NCBI GenBank assembly: GCA_028622995.1
Contig: JAJQJQ010000030.1
Coordinates: 434,001 to 498,000, forward strand
Length of the DNA: 64,000 nt
Origin: Panagrolaimus kolymaensis
Lineage: Eukaryota > Nematoda > Chromadorea > Rhabditida > Panagrolaimidae
Reading direction: 5' to 3'
The first letter of the stretch is position 1. Each line of letters starts with the position of its first letter. A model generated the notes under the pieces. It was not told the DNA's origin. It searched no databases and saw only the letters and a program-made list of their open reading frames with translations. A program made the position numbers and the translations under genes. This document shows, piece after piece, positions 1 through 13,296 of the stretch.

Positions 1-206
1 TTTCTTGTCGATTTAATAATTAAAAATTTCATTATAGAATTTTAATTATTTTTTGTTAGTAATTTTGTTATAATTTTTTATGAGTAATATTTATTTAAAA
101 AAATATTTTTCCATTAACAAATTAGATTAAGCATAGGAAAATTATTACTAAGATTTTTGTTGTTTTTGCAAATTAAGTTTCTCCAAAAAATTTAATAAAA
201 ATTTTA

Positions 207-512
207 TTATTGAAAAAAAGAAACAAACAAACCTATTTTTGGAATAAATAAATTACCATGAAATATGGAATATGACATCAAACAATAAACAACCTTTTTC
301 ATTAATTTTTTTGAGATCAGAAAACTTAATTTAAAAATATCTAATTTTTCTGCATCAGAAATTTTAATACAAAAACAATAATTCACTGCTTCAAGAACTT
401 GTTTTCTTTCCTCAACAACAAAAAAAACCAAAGAAAAAAAGTTTTCTAATAGCTGCAAACGAGGTTCCAAAAAATTATCTTTCTTGTTACTCAAACTTTT
501 TAAATATTCCAT
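207..512 (-). CDS. Unrecognised protein, first-exon-like ORF (partial)
   Basis: A 101-codon open frame begins with an ATG and reads leftward. The protein has mixed, non-repetitive composition with several Cys and hydrophobic helices, starting MEYLKSLSNKKDNF, so it looks more protein-like than the poly-Lys/Phe noise frames nearby. A plausible splice donor (AATAG/GTTTGT) lies near 232, so the true exon may be about 232-512 and continue beyond the left edge. I recognise no domain or motif. It lies upstream of, and opposite to, the neuropeptide exons and could also sit inside an intron of that gene. It could be a chance ORF. Confidence 0.35.
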   Translation of the reverse strand: MEYLKSLSNKKDNFLEPRLQLLENFFSLVFFVVEERKQVLEAVNYCFCIKISDAEKLDIFKLSFLISKKLMKKVVYCLMSYSIFHGNLFIPKIGLFVSFFQ

Positions 513-674
513 TGTTATTTTGCGAAACTAAATTTTTTCATTGAAGCAGCAGGCTTTTTAAAGGAATGCATAAAATAATGGGAAACCCCTAATTCAAAAA
601 AAAAAATTAAGAAATAAACATTTTTAAATTTGCAAATTTTAAAACCATTTTTAAATTATTTTTTTACTTTAAAG

Positions 675-1417
675 GATACCGATCAAAACATCAGAGAAAT
701 TCGTAATAACAAAGCTACTGGTAAACCCAAAACGCAGGCAAGCTTCTATTAATACTTTTTACTTTTCTGTCTAAAATATCCAGTAGCTTTCTTTCAAATG
801 CTTGCTTTTTTTAAGTTTTTAGAAAAAAAAACTTTTATTTTTTGGCGCTTAAAAATAACTTTTTAGTAGATGACTTGAGGGATTACGGTATAACAACTTT
901 TTTAAAGCTTTATTTTCGAGACCTTTTTAAACTACCGTAATCTCTAAATTCATTCATTTTTTGAGTAAATTTTTCATAAAAAAATTTTAATCCTTTTTTC
1001 TCTCGATTTTTCTCGAAAAAAGCTGCCAACTAAAAATTATAATTTTTGTTTCAGGATTCCAATTACGCGGATGAACATTTCAACTTTGATACTTTAGCCG
1101 GTATAGGTCTTGGAAAAAGATCTCCATCATCAAGAATGGAACATTTTAATTTTGATACTTTAGCTGGAATTGGACTTGGTAAACGTTCGCCTAAAACTTC
1201 TCGATTTGCACAAGCTCGAAATTTATTAGCTAATCAATTTGGTAAACCAACAACAACTTTCTTATTGCCTTCATCATCGACCAATTCAAATAATAATCCA
1301 CACAAGCGATTTTTAACTTTATCTGATTTAAATCTTGCTACAGGATTTCGAGTAACTAAAAATTCTAATAATCCTCACAACAAAAAGAAAATGTCTCTTC
1401 CATTTTTATGGCTTTAA
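675..1417 (+). CDS. Neuropeptide-like precursor, NLP-5-like (3' exons)
   Basis: Two exons are supported, 675-737 and 1055-1417, joined in phase 0 through a GC donor (CAG/GCAAGC) and a TTTCAG acceptor. The product carries two copies of the core HFNFDTLAGIGLGKR. Each ends in Gly-Lys-Arg, the signal for dibasic cleavage and C-terminal amidation, predicting secreted peptides ending FDTLAGIGL-amide. The cores resemble the FD(T/S)LGGMGLG peptides of C. elegans NLP-5. The C-terminal tail is Asn/Ser-rich, with a further Lys-Arg site near PHKRF. The signal-peptide exon was not found and must lie upstream, perhaps outside the window. Poly(A)-type AATAAA motifs follow the stop. Family assignment is by peptide resemblance only. 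Confidence 0.75.
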
Positions 1418-1798
1418 AAAATTGAAATTTAATTTTTTGATTGTTTCTTTAAAATTTTTAATTTAATATTTTTAATTTGAATAATGCAATGTTTGTATTT
1501 TATTTTTCTATCGTCGTCTGCTTTTTATTTATATTTATTTTAAATTTAAAAAAATGATGAATAAGCATGAATGAAAATGAGAGAGATAAAAAACATGGAA
1601 TAATAAAAAACCAGTAATTGTTAAATATTTTTTGTGGTGAGATACAACAAAACAAACAAACAAAAACATTGATAAAAAAACATAAAAGTAATCAAAAATC
1701 AAACAAAAATAAAGCTGAATTGAATTGAAATTTTTTTTTGAGATAAATTAAATTATTAAAAAAATGTTTAATTCGATAAAAATTGTAGAATGGTTAGT

Positions 1799-4700
1799 TT
1801 AGTCAGTGGCTGGTTTGAGAAAGGTAGACATCGCTGAAGATTCCGTTCCATATTGAGGCATGAGATCTTCATCTTCTTCATCGTTGAGAACTAAAAAATG
1901 AACAAAGTTTTTTTTGATACTGTTGTTCCATTGGAATATTTTTTTAATGCTTTCGATAAATTTTAAAATGAATCCCTCAAATCTTTTTAAAAATAATAAA
2001 ACAATTTTTTTTTAAAAATATTTATGCAAATGTATTATTATTTTGTAGTCGAAAAAAAAAATATGCGCTAAAAAAACTTCCTCATTTTTTATAAACTCGA
2101 AGGAAATCCAAAAAAAAGTGTTATGACACATATGTATTTTTTGTGCGCCATCTAGAAAAAAAATTTAATAATAAATAATTAACTTTTGGTTCGACGACGC
2201 ATATTACTTCCAAAAATATTTAAATGGATGAACTTATGAAAAAATATTTTTTCTAATTTTAGAAAGACAAAAAAATGGAAAAAAAGAAAAAATGACAAAC
2301 CTTGAGCATTTGCATAATGCTTATGTGAAGGGGCATACATGGAAAGTAAAAGTAAAACATAAATATTCCACATTCCAAAAGTTCCAGTAAAAAAGCTTGA
2401 AGTTGATTGAGTTAAATAACTTTCTTCTGGTTCATCACCGTGTAATTGGCCTTCACCCCACTGAAAATACAGAATAAATCAAAAATGATAAAAAACAAAA
2501 TTCTTTTAATTTAATTAATTTTAAGTTTTTTTTATAATTTTCAAACAAAAGATTCTACTTTGAAAAATTTTTAAATCCATTTCGAATCTAAGAAAATGGA
2601 GATATAGCAGAGAAGAAGAAAAATTAATTCTTTTACTGACTACTGTCAATATTTTTTTTAATTTGGGTTTCACAAATACAACAAAAAACTTTTGACCTCC
2701 AAAAAATAAAATTTCACTTTAGAAACAAACGAAAAAAATTTCTTAGCTCCGTAAAAAAGCATTTTAGCTTCAAAAAAAAATGTTTTTGTTTTGTGATCCC
2801 AAACCCTTATACTTACCTGTTTCATGATATATGAAATAACAGTAGAAAACGCGCAAACTAGAGTAAAAATCATTAAAAATTTAAATCGATAAATAATTGA
2901 TTCAGTTTTAAGCCTTCGACTTTCACTCGTTTGATAATTCAATGTTGAACGCTTTTGTTTAATTAATTTCCAAACTTGTGAAATTTTAAATGTTAAAAAT
3001 AATGAATATGCAATTATTGAAGCAAATGCCAAACATAAAACAGAATAAGCGAGATTTGAACCTTTTTCGGTGGACCAAATGCTATTAAACGGATTTGATA
3101 ATTGCATTCCGCGTTCAGCTAAATCATAAATTAGCAAACAACCGGAAGCAGTGAAAATGGAAGCCAAATTTCTCCAATAATCACTCTAAAAAATTTACAG
3201 TAATTTTCTGTTCGAGAAATAAATTGAGGGAAATTAAGCTTACAAAATTTCTTCTTGAATTATGATCAATTAAATTTTCTCCAGCAAAAATTAGCCAAAA
3301 ACTAAATAATACTGTGTAAAATAAACCTTGGCGGAGATCGCTGATGAGTAACATGAAGGGTAAACGAAACCATAAAGAAATCCATTCAATTGGAACTGAA
3401 AAAAATAAATAAAAATATTTAATTATCAAAAAGTTAAATTTAAGTCGTAAAAATATAGAAAAAGTCTGATAAAAGATTTCAAAAACTTTCATGCAAGACT
3501 CTGCGTCACAATATTTTTTTATGGGACAGCTAAAAAATTGCTAATAAATATTCAAAAAATAATTTCACTGATTTTCAATTTTTGCATTTACGAATATTTC
3601 TAAATCTCTTGCTTTAAGATTCTGTTTACGAATTTTTCACAAAAGTAAAAAAAGTTAAAATAAACTTTCTTTTTTTGTTTTTCGATTTCCTTCAATTTTT
3701 TTTAGTTTGAAGTAAAAAAACTTACAATCAAGAACACATAAACTAACACCCAAAGCAAGGATGGCTTTTTCAATTAATACCATGGGTTTATTTAAAGCTT
3801 CTACTCTTTTATAATACCACATCGTGGCTAAAATAACTAATGGAAATAAAAGGGTTTTCATCCATAACCAAATTTTAGTGAAGCCACCATTTTGATGAAT
3901 TGCAATTACTCGAAGTTCGTTGATTAAACCTATTTTACAATTGGGAGCATTTGGATTTTTTCTACATAAAGTTTTATTTACAGGCAATCGAATATTAAGT
4001 AAATAAAAGGGATAATTATTTGATCCAAGTTCAAATAAATCTATTGTGGAGCAATTGTAAGTGTGACCCTTAAATATTAAAAAAAAAATGAATGTTAAAA
4101 AATGCAAAAAGTAAAGTAACTTTTTTTTCTTCAAATTTCTGAATGGAAATTAAAGTTACGCGATAAAATTAAAAAAACCTATCGTCATAAATTCAGAAAT
4201 AAAAAAGATAAATATAAAAACTTTAAAAAAAATAGTTCTAAAAGTAAAATCTGCAATGTCTGAATTTTCTTTCAAAAAATTTCAAAAATTGTTGGGATTA
4301 AAATTTTTTTAGAGACAAAAATATTTATTTTCAAAAGTTTCTCAAACAAAATTTTTTTGGTGAAGAATCTAAAATTTTTTTTTGCTTACTTTAATCTTTT
4401 TATCTTCATCAATACTGCATTCCAAAGTCCTTTGAATTGTGGTGGAAATAAATTCATTCCAATTTTTTGGTGAATCCGATTTAGTTCGATAACCCATTCG
4501 AACTTCAAATTCTATTAATACTTTGGGTTCCATTGGAACGCTAGGATCATATTCAATTTCAATATCCATCATACCAAGTAAAAATTGAAACCATGGTGAA
4601 TATTCTAATTCATATCCACTTCGAGGATGGGGCATTTGAGCCACGAAAACTATGTCACGAGTATCATCGCTAATTGAATGGTAATTTTGAAGGTCAGGGA

Positions 4701-5271
4701 TTTGGTTGCAATTCTAAAAATAAAATTAAATTTAAAAAAAATTATTTTATTATTTTAAGTTTGTAAATGGAAATTAGTCTTTTCTCTGTGGAAGTTATAT
4801 ATTTTCGTGCAAGGACCAAAATCAATTTTCTAAGTAATTTTTCAACTTTTTAAAAGCATTTTTTTAGCGCATTTTTAATTTTTATATATTTAAAAATAAA
4901 AATAAAAAATGTTTTAGCTCTGAAATCGGGATTTTCTTTCCTGAACCCAACCCATAAAGAAAAAAAAGTCCCATTGATACCCTAAAAACCGATCCAATAA
5001 ATTTGAAACTCTTTCTACAGTTTATTTTTTGTTACGATTTTTTAGATGTTAATTGAAAACAAAAACATACGGGTGGCCTTAAATGAAACCATTCCTTTGA
5101 TTTCCCAGCACTTTTATCGCTGCATCGAGTCATTAAAAATTCCATTGAAGTTGAAGGTTGTGGAGAGCATAAAGCTCCAATAAGGAAGAATATTATTTGA
5201 GCAATAAATAAACATGATAATATCACAAATAATTTTCGATTACTAAGGTTTTCTATTACAGCACCAACCAT
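1799..5271 (-). CDS. mig-14: Wntless / MIG-14, Wnt secretion receptor
   Basis: Seven exons join in consistent phase: 5071-5271, 4390-4713, 3726-4068, 3244-3395, 2817-3185, 2301-2460 and 1799-1890, giving 546 residues (human WLS is about 541). The family start [14 protein letters not shown] contains the first membrane helix. A lumenal region follows with [17 protein letters not shown] and [14 protein letters not shown], then a block of membrane helices with [48 protein letters not shown] and a last helix ending in [11 protein letters not shown] carries lipidated Wnt from ER/Golgi to the plasma membrane and is recycled by retromer. The short cytosolic tail is acidic ([14 protein letters not shown]). 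The gene appears intact. Identity is high confidence; exon edges are by hand. Confidence 0.95.
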
Positions 5272-8200
5272 TTTTTGTTAGCTTTTTACACGCTACAAAA
5301 GAAATGCATTTTGTTATTTTTAAATTATGGATTGAAAAATCCGAAAAAATAGCAAAAATAAAGAAAAAGCGAGGAAGAAAAGAAAGGAACGCTTGCGAAT
5401 AGAAAAAGGAAAAGGAAGCAATTTACATTTCAAATTAAAAATTAAACCGGTAACAATATTTTTTCTTTTTTAAACAAAAAGGGAATTTTAAAAAAGCAAA
5501 AGAAGGGCTAAATTTTATAATTAGCATAGTCGACAGTTATGAAGCTCAACAAAAAAAATTCAAAGAAGAATTATAAATATTTGGTTTAAAGAAATTAAAA
5601 TTTTAAATTAGTTCAAAAGTAAAAAGAAAGCGAGAAGGCAGAAAATAAAAATAAAAACAAAAAAGAAAAGTTTTCGACAATTTTATTGACTACAAAAGTT
5701 TTGTTGAAATATGTTTGGTCAAAGCCTCACATATGTCATTCATGGCTATTCTATTCGAGTCTTGTCCGATTGATTTGGACTCATCTTTTAAAGGCAAAGT
5801 TTGGCACTTCAAAAAAAAGGAAAAAAGAATTGCCAAAAAAAAGCAGGTCGTCGCGCAAAAAAAAAAAACAAGCACAGCCAAAAAAGCAAAAAAGAAAAAA
5901 TGTTGTTTGCCTTTCTGCTTTTGGAAATTGAAACCTCAAAAAAAATGAATGAATGGCCAATTTTTTGTTTCATAAAAAAAAAACAGGAAAAAAAATTTAT
6001 GGTTAAAAAGGGTCGAATCAAAGACAAAAACAAAGTTGAAAAAAGAAAAAGAATTCTTCGACATTGAAACCAATCAAATCAAAGAGGAAGAAAACCAGCG
6101 AGCGAAAAGAAAAAAGAAATAAAAAACATTGTTGGAAAATATTGAAGAAAAAATGGAAAAAAGGCATTTTCTTCTTTGAAAAAAAAAAGATGGCAGAAAA
6201 GCAAGGAAGAAATTTTACGACGTCGTTCAAACAAAGCAATACAACAAATAAAAAAAACGAGTACCATCGTAAAAGTTTAAGAAAGAAAAAAATAGTGGCG
6301 AGGAGAAAAATAAAAAGAAGGCCTTGGAAAAATGGATGACTAAAAGTGAAAAAAAGAGATAGAAAAAAATGGAACGAGCAAGAGCTTTGATTTGGTTATT
6401 TTATGGCACATCACTGCCAATTAAAAAAAATTTATGCATAGGTTAAACCAAATTTGATTTTTTTTTTTTAAATAAAATCAATAAAAGCTTTTGAAAAATA
6501 TTTTACCATAAATTTTCTTGTTTTATTACTGACGATTTTTTCCTCAAAAATTATGAAAAAAATTTTCCAGGCCAAACGCGCCAAAGGTGTTAGAAATAGC
6601 AACATCACAACTTATTGTTTCAAAAAATGTCAAAAATAAAACGTAAGCATTAAAACAACCCTGTTTTTTTCACGCATTATGGAACACAAAAAGGAAGATT
6701 TTGCGTGTTTGCAAAAAAAGACAAAAACATCCAACATTCTTTTAACAGAAACAAACCTTGGGTTTGGTTATTCTTTCTTTCAACTTTTTTTTCTTTCTCG
6801 ATGACAATTTTTAAAGAAACAATGAAAAAGTTGTAAAAAAAAAACGGAGAAAAAGAAAAAAAAGAAAAAGCGCGGGCTAACATCTAAAAAAATGAAAAGA
6901 GTATGAACGGCCCTATTTTTTTTTAATGTGTCGAAGTGATTGATTGAGGTTTTTCTTCACCCTTTTTTCTTTTCTTTCTTTTATGTGTTTTTTTTTTCTC
7001 TTCGATTTTTTCTTGGCTCTTTTGCTTTGGCAAAAAGGAATTTTATTGATTCGCTTTTTTTTTGAATGGTGTTATCAATGCATCAGCTAAAAAAAATGAG
7101 AAGATTTTTACCTATCAAAGCGGGATTAAACGTGAGAAAAATAGGAAGAAGGAAAGCAAAGGTTTAAAGTGAAAATATTGATTGATAAGAAAGAGTGATG
7201 ATTTACAACAACGAGAAAACATAAAATTTAAAAAAATGTTAAATAATTATTTGAGCTATAATCAAGCAATTCATGTCTTTTTATTTTTTGTTTATCATAT
7301 TTATCTTTCTTTGATAATAGGAAACTTTTTGCATTTAAATAACTTTTGTTTCGTAGTAATATGAAATATGATAATTATAAAATGTACATCACTGAGAAAA
7401 AAGGACTTATGAAATGGAGAGATCTAACTTATTCATTCTTCTTAAAAAAAAAAAAACTACTGTTTCGTCTTCATTTTTTTTGTTGCTGAAAAAGAAAATT
7501 AATCATAGACCAATTTAACCGCGGAAAAAAATGAAAGATCAATACAAAATGGTTTATGTAAACATCGAAGAAAGAAAGGTAGACATTATTAGCACAAAAA
7601 AAAATAGAAAGGGCTTTTTTGCACTTACAAGGTTTTTGTTTTCGATCATCTCATCCATTTTTTTGAATATTTTATTTTACATTGGCTTTTATTTTATTTT
7701 TGTACAATAATGAAGAAATTTTTCTATTTTACTTTTAAGGAAGCAAAATGATGAAGAATGCTTTGCAATAGCTAAAATGGATAATTATTTGATTATTCAA
7801 TCTTTATCTTTTCACTATTTATGTAATTTTTTAAAATCAAAAGGCTTGCCATATCCACCAACATTTCTTGCTGACAAAAGAAAAAATAATATTGGGAAAA
7901 AAGGTATCTGAATTATTCAAAAAATTTTAAAACATGTTAACCTTTGTTTATGTCAATCAAACTAAAATAGATCAAAAACATCTAGTTGCTTTAACAAAAA
8001 CAAAAAAACATATCTTAAATATTTATTTAAATAAAAAAAGTTTTTAGTATACCACAAAATGCTGAATCTTTGTTTTCCGTTAACGTTTGAAAATATTTCT
8101 TTTCTTTTTCGGCGGGAAAAGTTTCTTGTGTCAAAATTTGCATACTTTTTTTCATTGCTTTTTTGTTTTCGCGTTTTTCTTTCACTTCGCCCTTTTTTTA

Positions 8201-8293
8201 TTCGAATGTTGGAAACTTGTTCTCTTTTGTTGAATTTTGGAATTTTTCATCTTTGAATATTTATTTGAAAAATGTGTTGGCGATTTTTGTTAG
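5272..8293. other. Gene-free, homopolymer-rich stretch
   Basis: About 3 kb upstream of MIG-14 and upstream of the Gln-rich gene. It consists of long A or T runs and purine-rich tracts, especially 5690-6340 and 6680-7010. All six frames give Lys- or Phe-rich low-complexity peptides without splice-consistent exon structure. I see no RNA gene, repeat family or conserved protein segment. It probably holds the MIG-14 promoter and an intron or promoter of the downstream gene. Confidence 0.5.
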
Positions 8294-10184
8294 AAAAGCT
8301 TGGAATTAGAAGACGAGGTTGGTTTACTTTACTTTTTTCATTGTTTCTCATATCACATTTTTCTTCCAAATGCGTTCTAACTTTTTATCTTTGGTTGACT
8401 TTTACATATACCTTTTTTTAGATCGATCAGAAGGTAATCGTCAACAACAACAACATCAACGAAATTATCCATTTCAATCATCTCGACGACAATATCAACT
8501 TCAATCTCAACAGCAACAACGACTGAGAAATCAACAACAATTACAAACATCAAGAATTCCACCACCAAGTTCATCAACCAAACAACAACAACATCAACAA
8601 CGAACAAATTCATCACGAGAACATCAAAAGCAAGTACCTCAACAACATGAACTACAAGAACTTCATCATCATCAACTATCAAAACCAGTAAAACCTGTGT
8701 CACCTCAAAAAGAAGGAAATAATAATGGAAAAGGTGGAGGAGGAATAACGGGATTTTTCAAACGATCCGCACAAAATCAAAATCAACAGCAGCAGCAACA
8801 ACCAAAGAAAAGTCGAACTGGAATTGGTGGAATTGGTGGAAAAAAGAAAACTTTTGAAGGTCGTGGTGGTAATGGTGAAACAAAAGTGGTTCAATCAAAA
8901 GAAAATATTAAAATTAAAAAGTCTTCTCCATCTTTACAACGTGAATTAAATCGTGGTGGTTTTAAAGCGGTAAGTTAGTTTATCATTACTTTTGTGTGCC
9001 TTTTTTGGGGTGTATGTATATGTGTCTCTAACATTTACTTTCTAAAACTTGGTTAGTTTTTACTTCCTTTTGCTTGACTGTACATAGTCACTTATGCGAG
9101 ATATAACAAACTCGCTATGTTTTTGTAGCTTCGAAGCCAAACGTTAACCATTTTTTTTTTTTGCAAATGTTTCTAGTAGGTTTTGCGAATCAAAAACCTT
9201 TCTTTACTTGTTCTTCTTTGTTCTATGTTACTAAAAAGTGTTACTTCTTTTTCAGCATGTATTAATGAATCAACCTCCTCCAATCGATGTAAATCATCCA
9301 CCTCGACGAAGTATACAACGAGTTGAAAATACAATATCAATAAGTGCTCATCAAAAGGTTGATAGTGATTCTGATGCCGAGTAAGTTCATCTCATTTTCT
9401 TTCTCATTTTTTTGGTACTTCCGTCACAAACCTATCTTTATACCTATATATGCCATATTTTTAGTATTTTGAAAACAGATAAGAAAGGTGAATCAATAGC
9501 AAAAAAGAAGAAGCATCACCAGCAACAAGTACGTGTATCATCAAAAGCTAAAAAGAAGCAACATCAACAAAAGAAAAAGAAGCAGCAACAACTACGTCAT
9601 CATCATCGTGTTATTAAACCTATTAAAGGAGGAAATACTCAAACAACTCAACAATCTACTATAGCAAAAGGCGATAATGATAATACTATTGAAGTGGAAT
9701 TAAATGTAAATAATAATGGTGATGATGGTAATGGAAATAATGTGATGAGACGACACTACCAACAACAGCTGCAACCACAAAAGCCAAGAAGTAATGAAAC
9801 TGTTGATAGTCTTTTAGTTAAACCTACATCTAATTCTGAAATACAAAATGTTCAAGTTGTAAGTTTTGCACTTTTTTTTAGCTTTATCAAAATTTGGGCT
9901 GCTAAATACTGAAAACTTCCATTTCTATCTTTTTTTGCAATCTATTAGTAACTTTTTTTACCTTCTTGTTTTTTTAGGCTCAATTCGATGATGGAACATC
10001 TCAATCACAACGACAAAGTTCACGAAAAGATTCAAAAAGTAATAACACCAATGTCATCAACGCTATTTCACCTGCTCAACAACAATCAACTCAAAAAGGT
10101 TCAGATAAAGATTCCAAAAGAGGTCGAGATGATGATGCATCAATTGATTTTGAAAATGCTGAAAATTTTAATAATAATAAATAG
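8294..10184 (+). CDS. Gln/Lys-rich disordered protein, unknown function (3' part)
   Basis: Exons 8422-8969, 9256-9380, 9465-9858 and 9978-10184 join in phase and end at TAG. A 24-base candidate exon, 8294-8317, fits in phase upstream and adds KLGIRRR; it is less certain. The protein is low complexity: poly-Gln/His stretches, a Gly-rich block with GGGGITGFFKR and GIGGIGGKKK, a Pro-rich stretch (NQPPPIDVNHPPRRS), strongly basic runs (KKKHHQQQ, KKKKQQQ), and Ser/Asp-rich ends such as DSDSDAE and RQSSRKDSKS. No folded domain is visible. The composition would suit a nucleic-acid- or scaffold-associated disordered protein, but that is speculation. The true start is not identified; upstream exons may lie across the preceding non-coding DNA. 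Confidence 0.7.
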
Positions 10185-11791
10185 AAAATACAATTTTTAT
10201 TATATATGTTTATGTATTTGAAATATAAATGAATAATGAATAAAAAAATTTTATGTGAATGTATGTATATGCGTTTTTTTCTTTGTCGTCGTCGTTAAAA
10301 GGATTGTAAAAAATAAGAAATTTTTTGTTTGTGAGAGAATCAAGCATAATTCTTTTTTCAGTTTTTTTGATTTTTCTTTTGTATGTGAATAAAAAAATCT
10401 TTGAAGCGGTTGTCGTCGATTGCTTTTAGTTTAGTTTTTTATTTTTTTCCAATAATTTTTTGTTGTTCATTTCTTTACAAAAAAAAATTAAACGTGTCCT
10501 TTTTTTAATTTTCAAATTTAATAAACTTTGGAAGTATCTAACCTTTCCATTTTTATTGAAAAACTGACACATTTTTGTTGTGATTTATAAAAACACTTTT
10601 TGAGTGGGGGTTTTTTTTTTAATTTTGTTTTTCTCGAGTAATTTTATGTTTCGATTTAAATGCATCCTTTTTTAATCCCAGATTTGATTTAGTGAACTTT
10701 GATGAATCTTTGTAGGCTTTATTTATATATATTTTTTTTCACCTCCGTTTTTATTTTATTATTAAAAAAAAATCGATGCGGTTAATTGTTTTTTTTCTTT
10801 CATGAAAAAAGGTTTACTTTTTTTTCCATCGATATACAACATAATCGTGTGCTGGCGCTTGACAATAATAAAGCAAGCTAAAATTTTTATTTTCCATAAA
10901 AATGAAGAAAGAAAAAAACCCATAAATGAGTTAAATATCAAAGACAAACAACACCATTCATTCCTTCAGAAAAATAAAAATAAAAGTTCTTATCTATCGA
11001 CCAACTTTTTTTGATATTTCTTTTTTTTTTCAAAGAAAAATTTTCTTAAAAATTTTTTGTACAAATCATAAATGACGCAAATCAAGTAAACAGCTTTTTC
11101 TTTTTCTGTTTCTGTTTTGATTCATACTGATAGAAGAAAAAAAAGTGGAAAATGAAAAAATAATTAGCGGCTTTTGCTTTTTTTTTTGGCGGTGCGGTGT
11201 TTTGCTATCTTTTTTTTTGTTCGTTGCTGTTTTTAGTTTTCCATTAATTAGTCATTCTAACATTCAAACTTCTTTTTTTCTTCTTCACAAAGTTATACAT
11301 TTTTTACGCCCAATTTTTTTTTCCACAATAAATTTATTGTTTTAAAAAAGGTAAAACTCAAAATTTATACAAACCTTATTTTTTCGGGAAATAAAAAAAT
11401 CAAAACAATTTTATTTGGAGCTGCAACAAGCGTTCATTTATTTATTTATTTATCCTTTTTGTATGTAGGTTCAAAAAAGAAAAGAACAGAAAAACGGCTG
11501 AATAAAGTTCTTTGATTTGTTTGATCGGTTTTTAGCGATTTTGGTTTGAAGAGAAAAAAATTTTTGTATGCATTTTGCTTTTTCCATTTTTGCTAATTAT
11601 TCAATCAAAACGATTGTTCGAAAATTCTCATTTGTTTTTCATCGTTTTTTCTTTTCTTCTTTTATTTGCGGTATTCGAAAGGCTAATTTCCATATTTTGA
11701 ATAATAAATTTTTTTAGGCTTCGTTTTGCACTCTCCGCTTTCAATTGCTTGTTTGTTTGTCTATTTTTTATATTATTATTTATTTTTGGAA
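10185..11791. other. Gene-free, T-rich stretch
   Basis: Between the Gln-rich gene and the methyltransferase gene. AATAAA motifs at about 10228 and 10389 may serve the upstream gene. The rest is T-rich with short ORFs of Phe/Lys composition that have no splice partners. Nothing else was recognised. Confidence 0.5.
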
Positions 11792-13296
11792 ATGTTTCCC
11801 GCCAAGTAAGTCTATAGTTTGGATTTGATTTTGTTGAAATTTAATTGTGAATTATAATGCTTTTTTTTCAGTACATTTGTCAATCGATATAAATATTTTT
11901 TGGGTATTTTAACTATTATTTTTTTGGTTGCAATAATGCATGCACATAAAAATTGTAAGCTTTGGCGTTATTTTTTTTTTGTTGGACTTTGATTTCTTGA
12001 AAAACAATATTTTTTTGCCTCAATAAAAGAAAGTTAGATTTATCAATTTTTTTTGAGTCAAGCCTTTAAATTGTGTTTTGTTTGTATTTTTAAGTTTATT
12101 TCAAGAGGATTTTTTCTTTAACAAAGTTTAATTATCTCTTTTTTAATCAGAACTCTTTAAAAAAGAAATCTTTTATTTTTCTTCAAAATTAAAAAAAAAT
12201 CCTAAAAATAGCTTTGCACAGAAATTTTATGGAACCAAAATATTCGCCATTTCTTATTGATAATAGAGTTTCTAACTTTTTTAGATAATATTTTATCAAT
12301 TTATAATCTATCTGCTTCATCCTCATCCGAAGCCCCTGTATCAGAAATAGAGCCATCCGTTTTAAAATTATATCAAATGCAAGCAAATGAAAGGAAAGAA
12401 TTTCTTAAATCTGTTCCAGATCAACAAAATTACGCTATTCTTTACAATACTTTGGTTCCGGAAGTTTTTTGCAAAGATTTAGTTCGAATTGGATATATTG
12501 GGGATGGAGGAAAATGGATTTGTAATCCTTCTAAAGTTGAAAACCTTAAAGAATGCGTTGTATATTCACTTGGAACAAATAATGAACCAAGTTTTGAAGA
12601 ATTATTTCAAAATTTTACTAATCATAAATGCATCCTTCGTTCATTGGATAAAGATGCCCAAAATGATGGAACTATGAAACGAATAACCGCAGCAAATGGA
12701 ATATTTATGAAAGCTTTAATTACATCTAAAACAAATAAAGCTAAAAGTGAATATTCTCTTAAAGATGTATTAAGCACGTTTAATGATAATCGAATAGATA
12801 TATTAAAAATTGATATAGAGGGAGCAGAATTTTTAATTCAAGATGAACTTATTTCGGGTGAGTTTTTGCATATAATTTTTTCTCGCAGTCATTTTTTAAT
12901 ATTTGGGTGTCTCAAAGCAAAAAAACATTTTAGTAGCCCATTTGTATCTCGAAGCGAATGCGTTTAAAAAACTTTACTCTCGAAAGAATAATTTCTTTAA
13001 AGCTAGAATAGCCTCGAAATAAATTTCCTAATGTCAAAATCGCTACCCTCTGTTTTTTTGATTAAAAATAACGAACATAATTTTTAGTTCCAATTTGTCA
13101 AATCTTGATTGAAATTCATGGAAGCAGTGCAAAGAAAACTTTGGAATTGCTGCAAAAATTCTCTAAAAATGGTTTTTATTTATTTAGTTATGAAATAAAT
13201 GGGGCATGGCATCAATTAAGTGAATACTCTCTGATTCATCGAGATTGTTTTAAGGATTATGGAGTGAATACTATTTATGGCCAATATTTATCCTAG
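11792..13296 (+). CDS. METTL24/FkbM-like methyltransferase, membrane-anchored
   Basis: Four exons, 11792-11805, 11872-11954, 12285-12857 and 13088-13296, join in phase to give 292 residues. The first exon has only 14 bases. Residues 10-27 (YFLGILTIIFLVAI) form a single N-terminal membrane anchor, suggesting a type II Golgi or ER protein. The lumenal part carries the family signature RIGYIGDGGKWICNP, then VVYSLGTNNEPSFEE, a residual SAM-binding fold, DILKIDIEGAEF and VPICQILIEIHG, ending NTIYGQYLS. This matches the nematode METTL24-like / FkbM-type methyltransferase family. The substrate is unknown. Classical catalytic residues cannot be confirmed by eye. Confidence 0.85.

Noticed and set aside
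5686..6339. Several overlapping plus- and minus-strand ORFs
   Set aside because: They are products of A- or T-runs, giving Lys- or Phe-rich peptides in all frames with no splice structure.
8377..8894. Minus-strand ORFs rich in Val/Asp
   Set aside because: They are antisense shadows of the CAA-rich (poly-Gln) exons on the plus strand.
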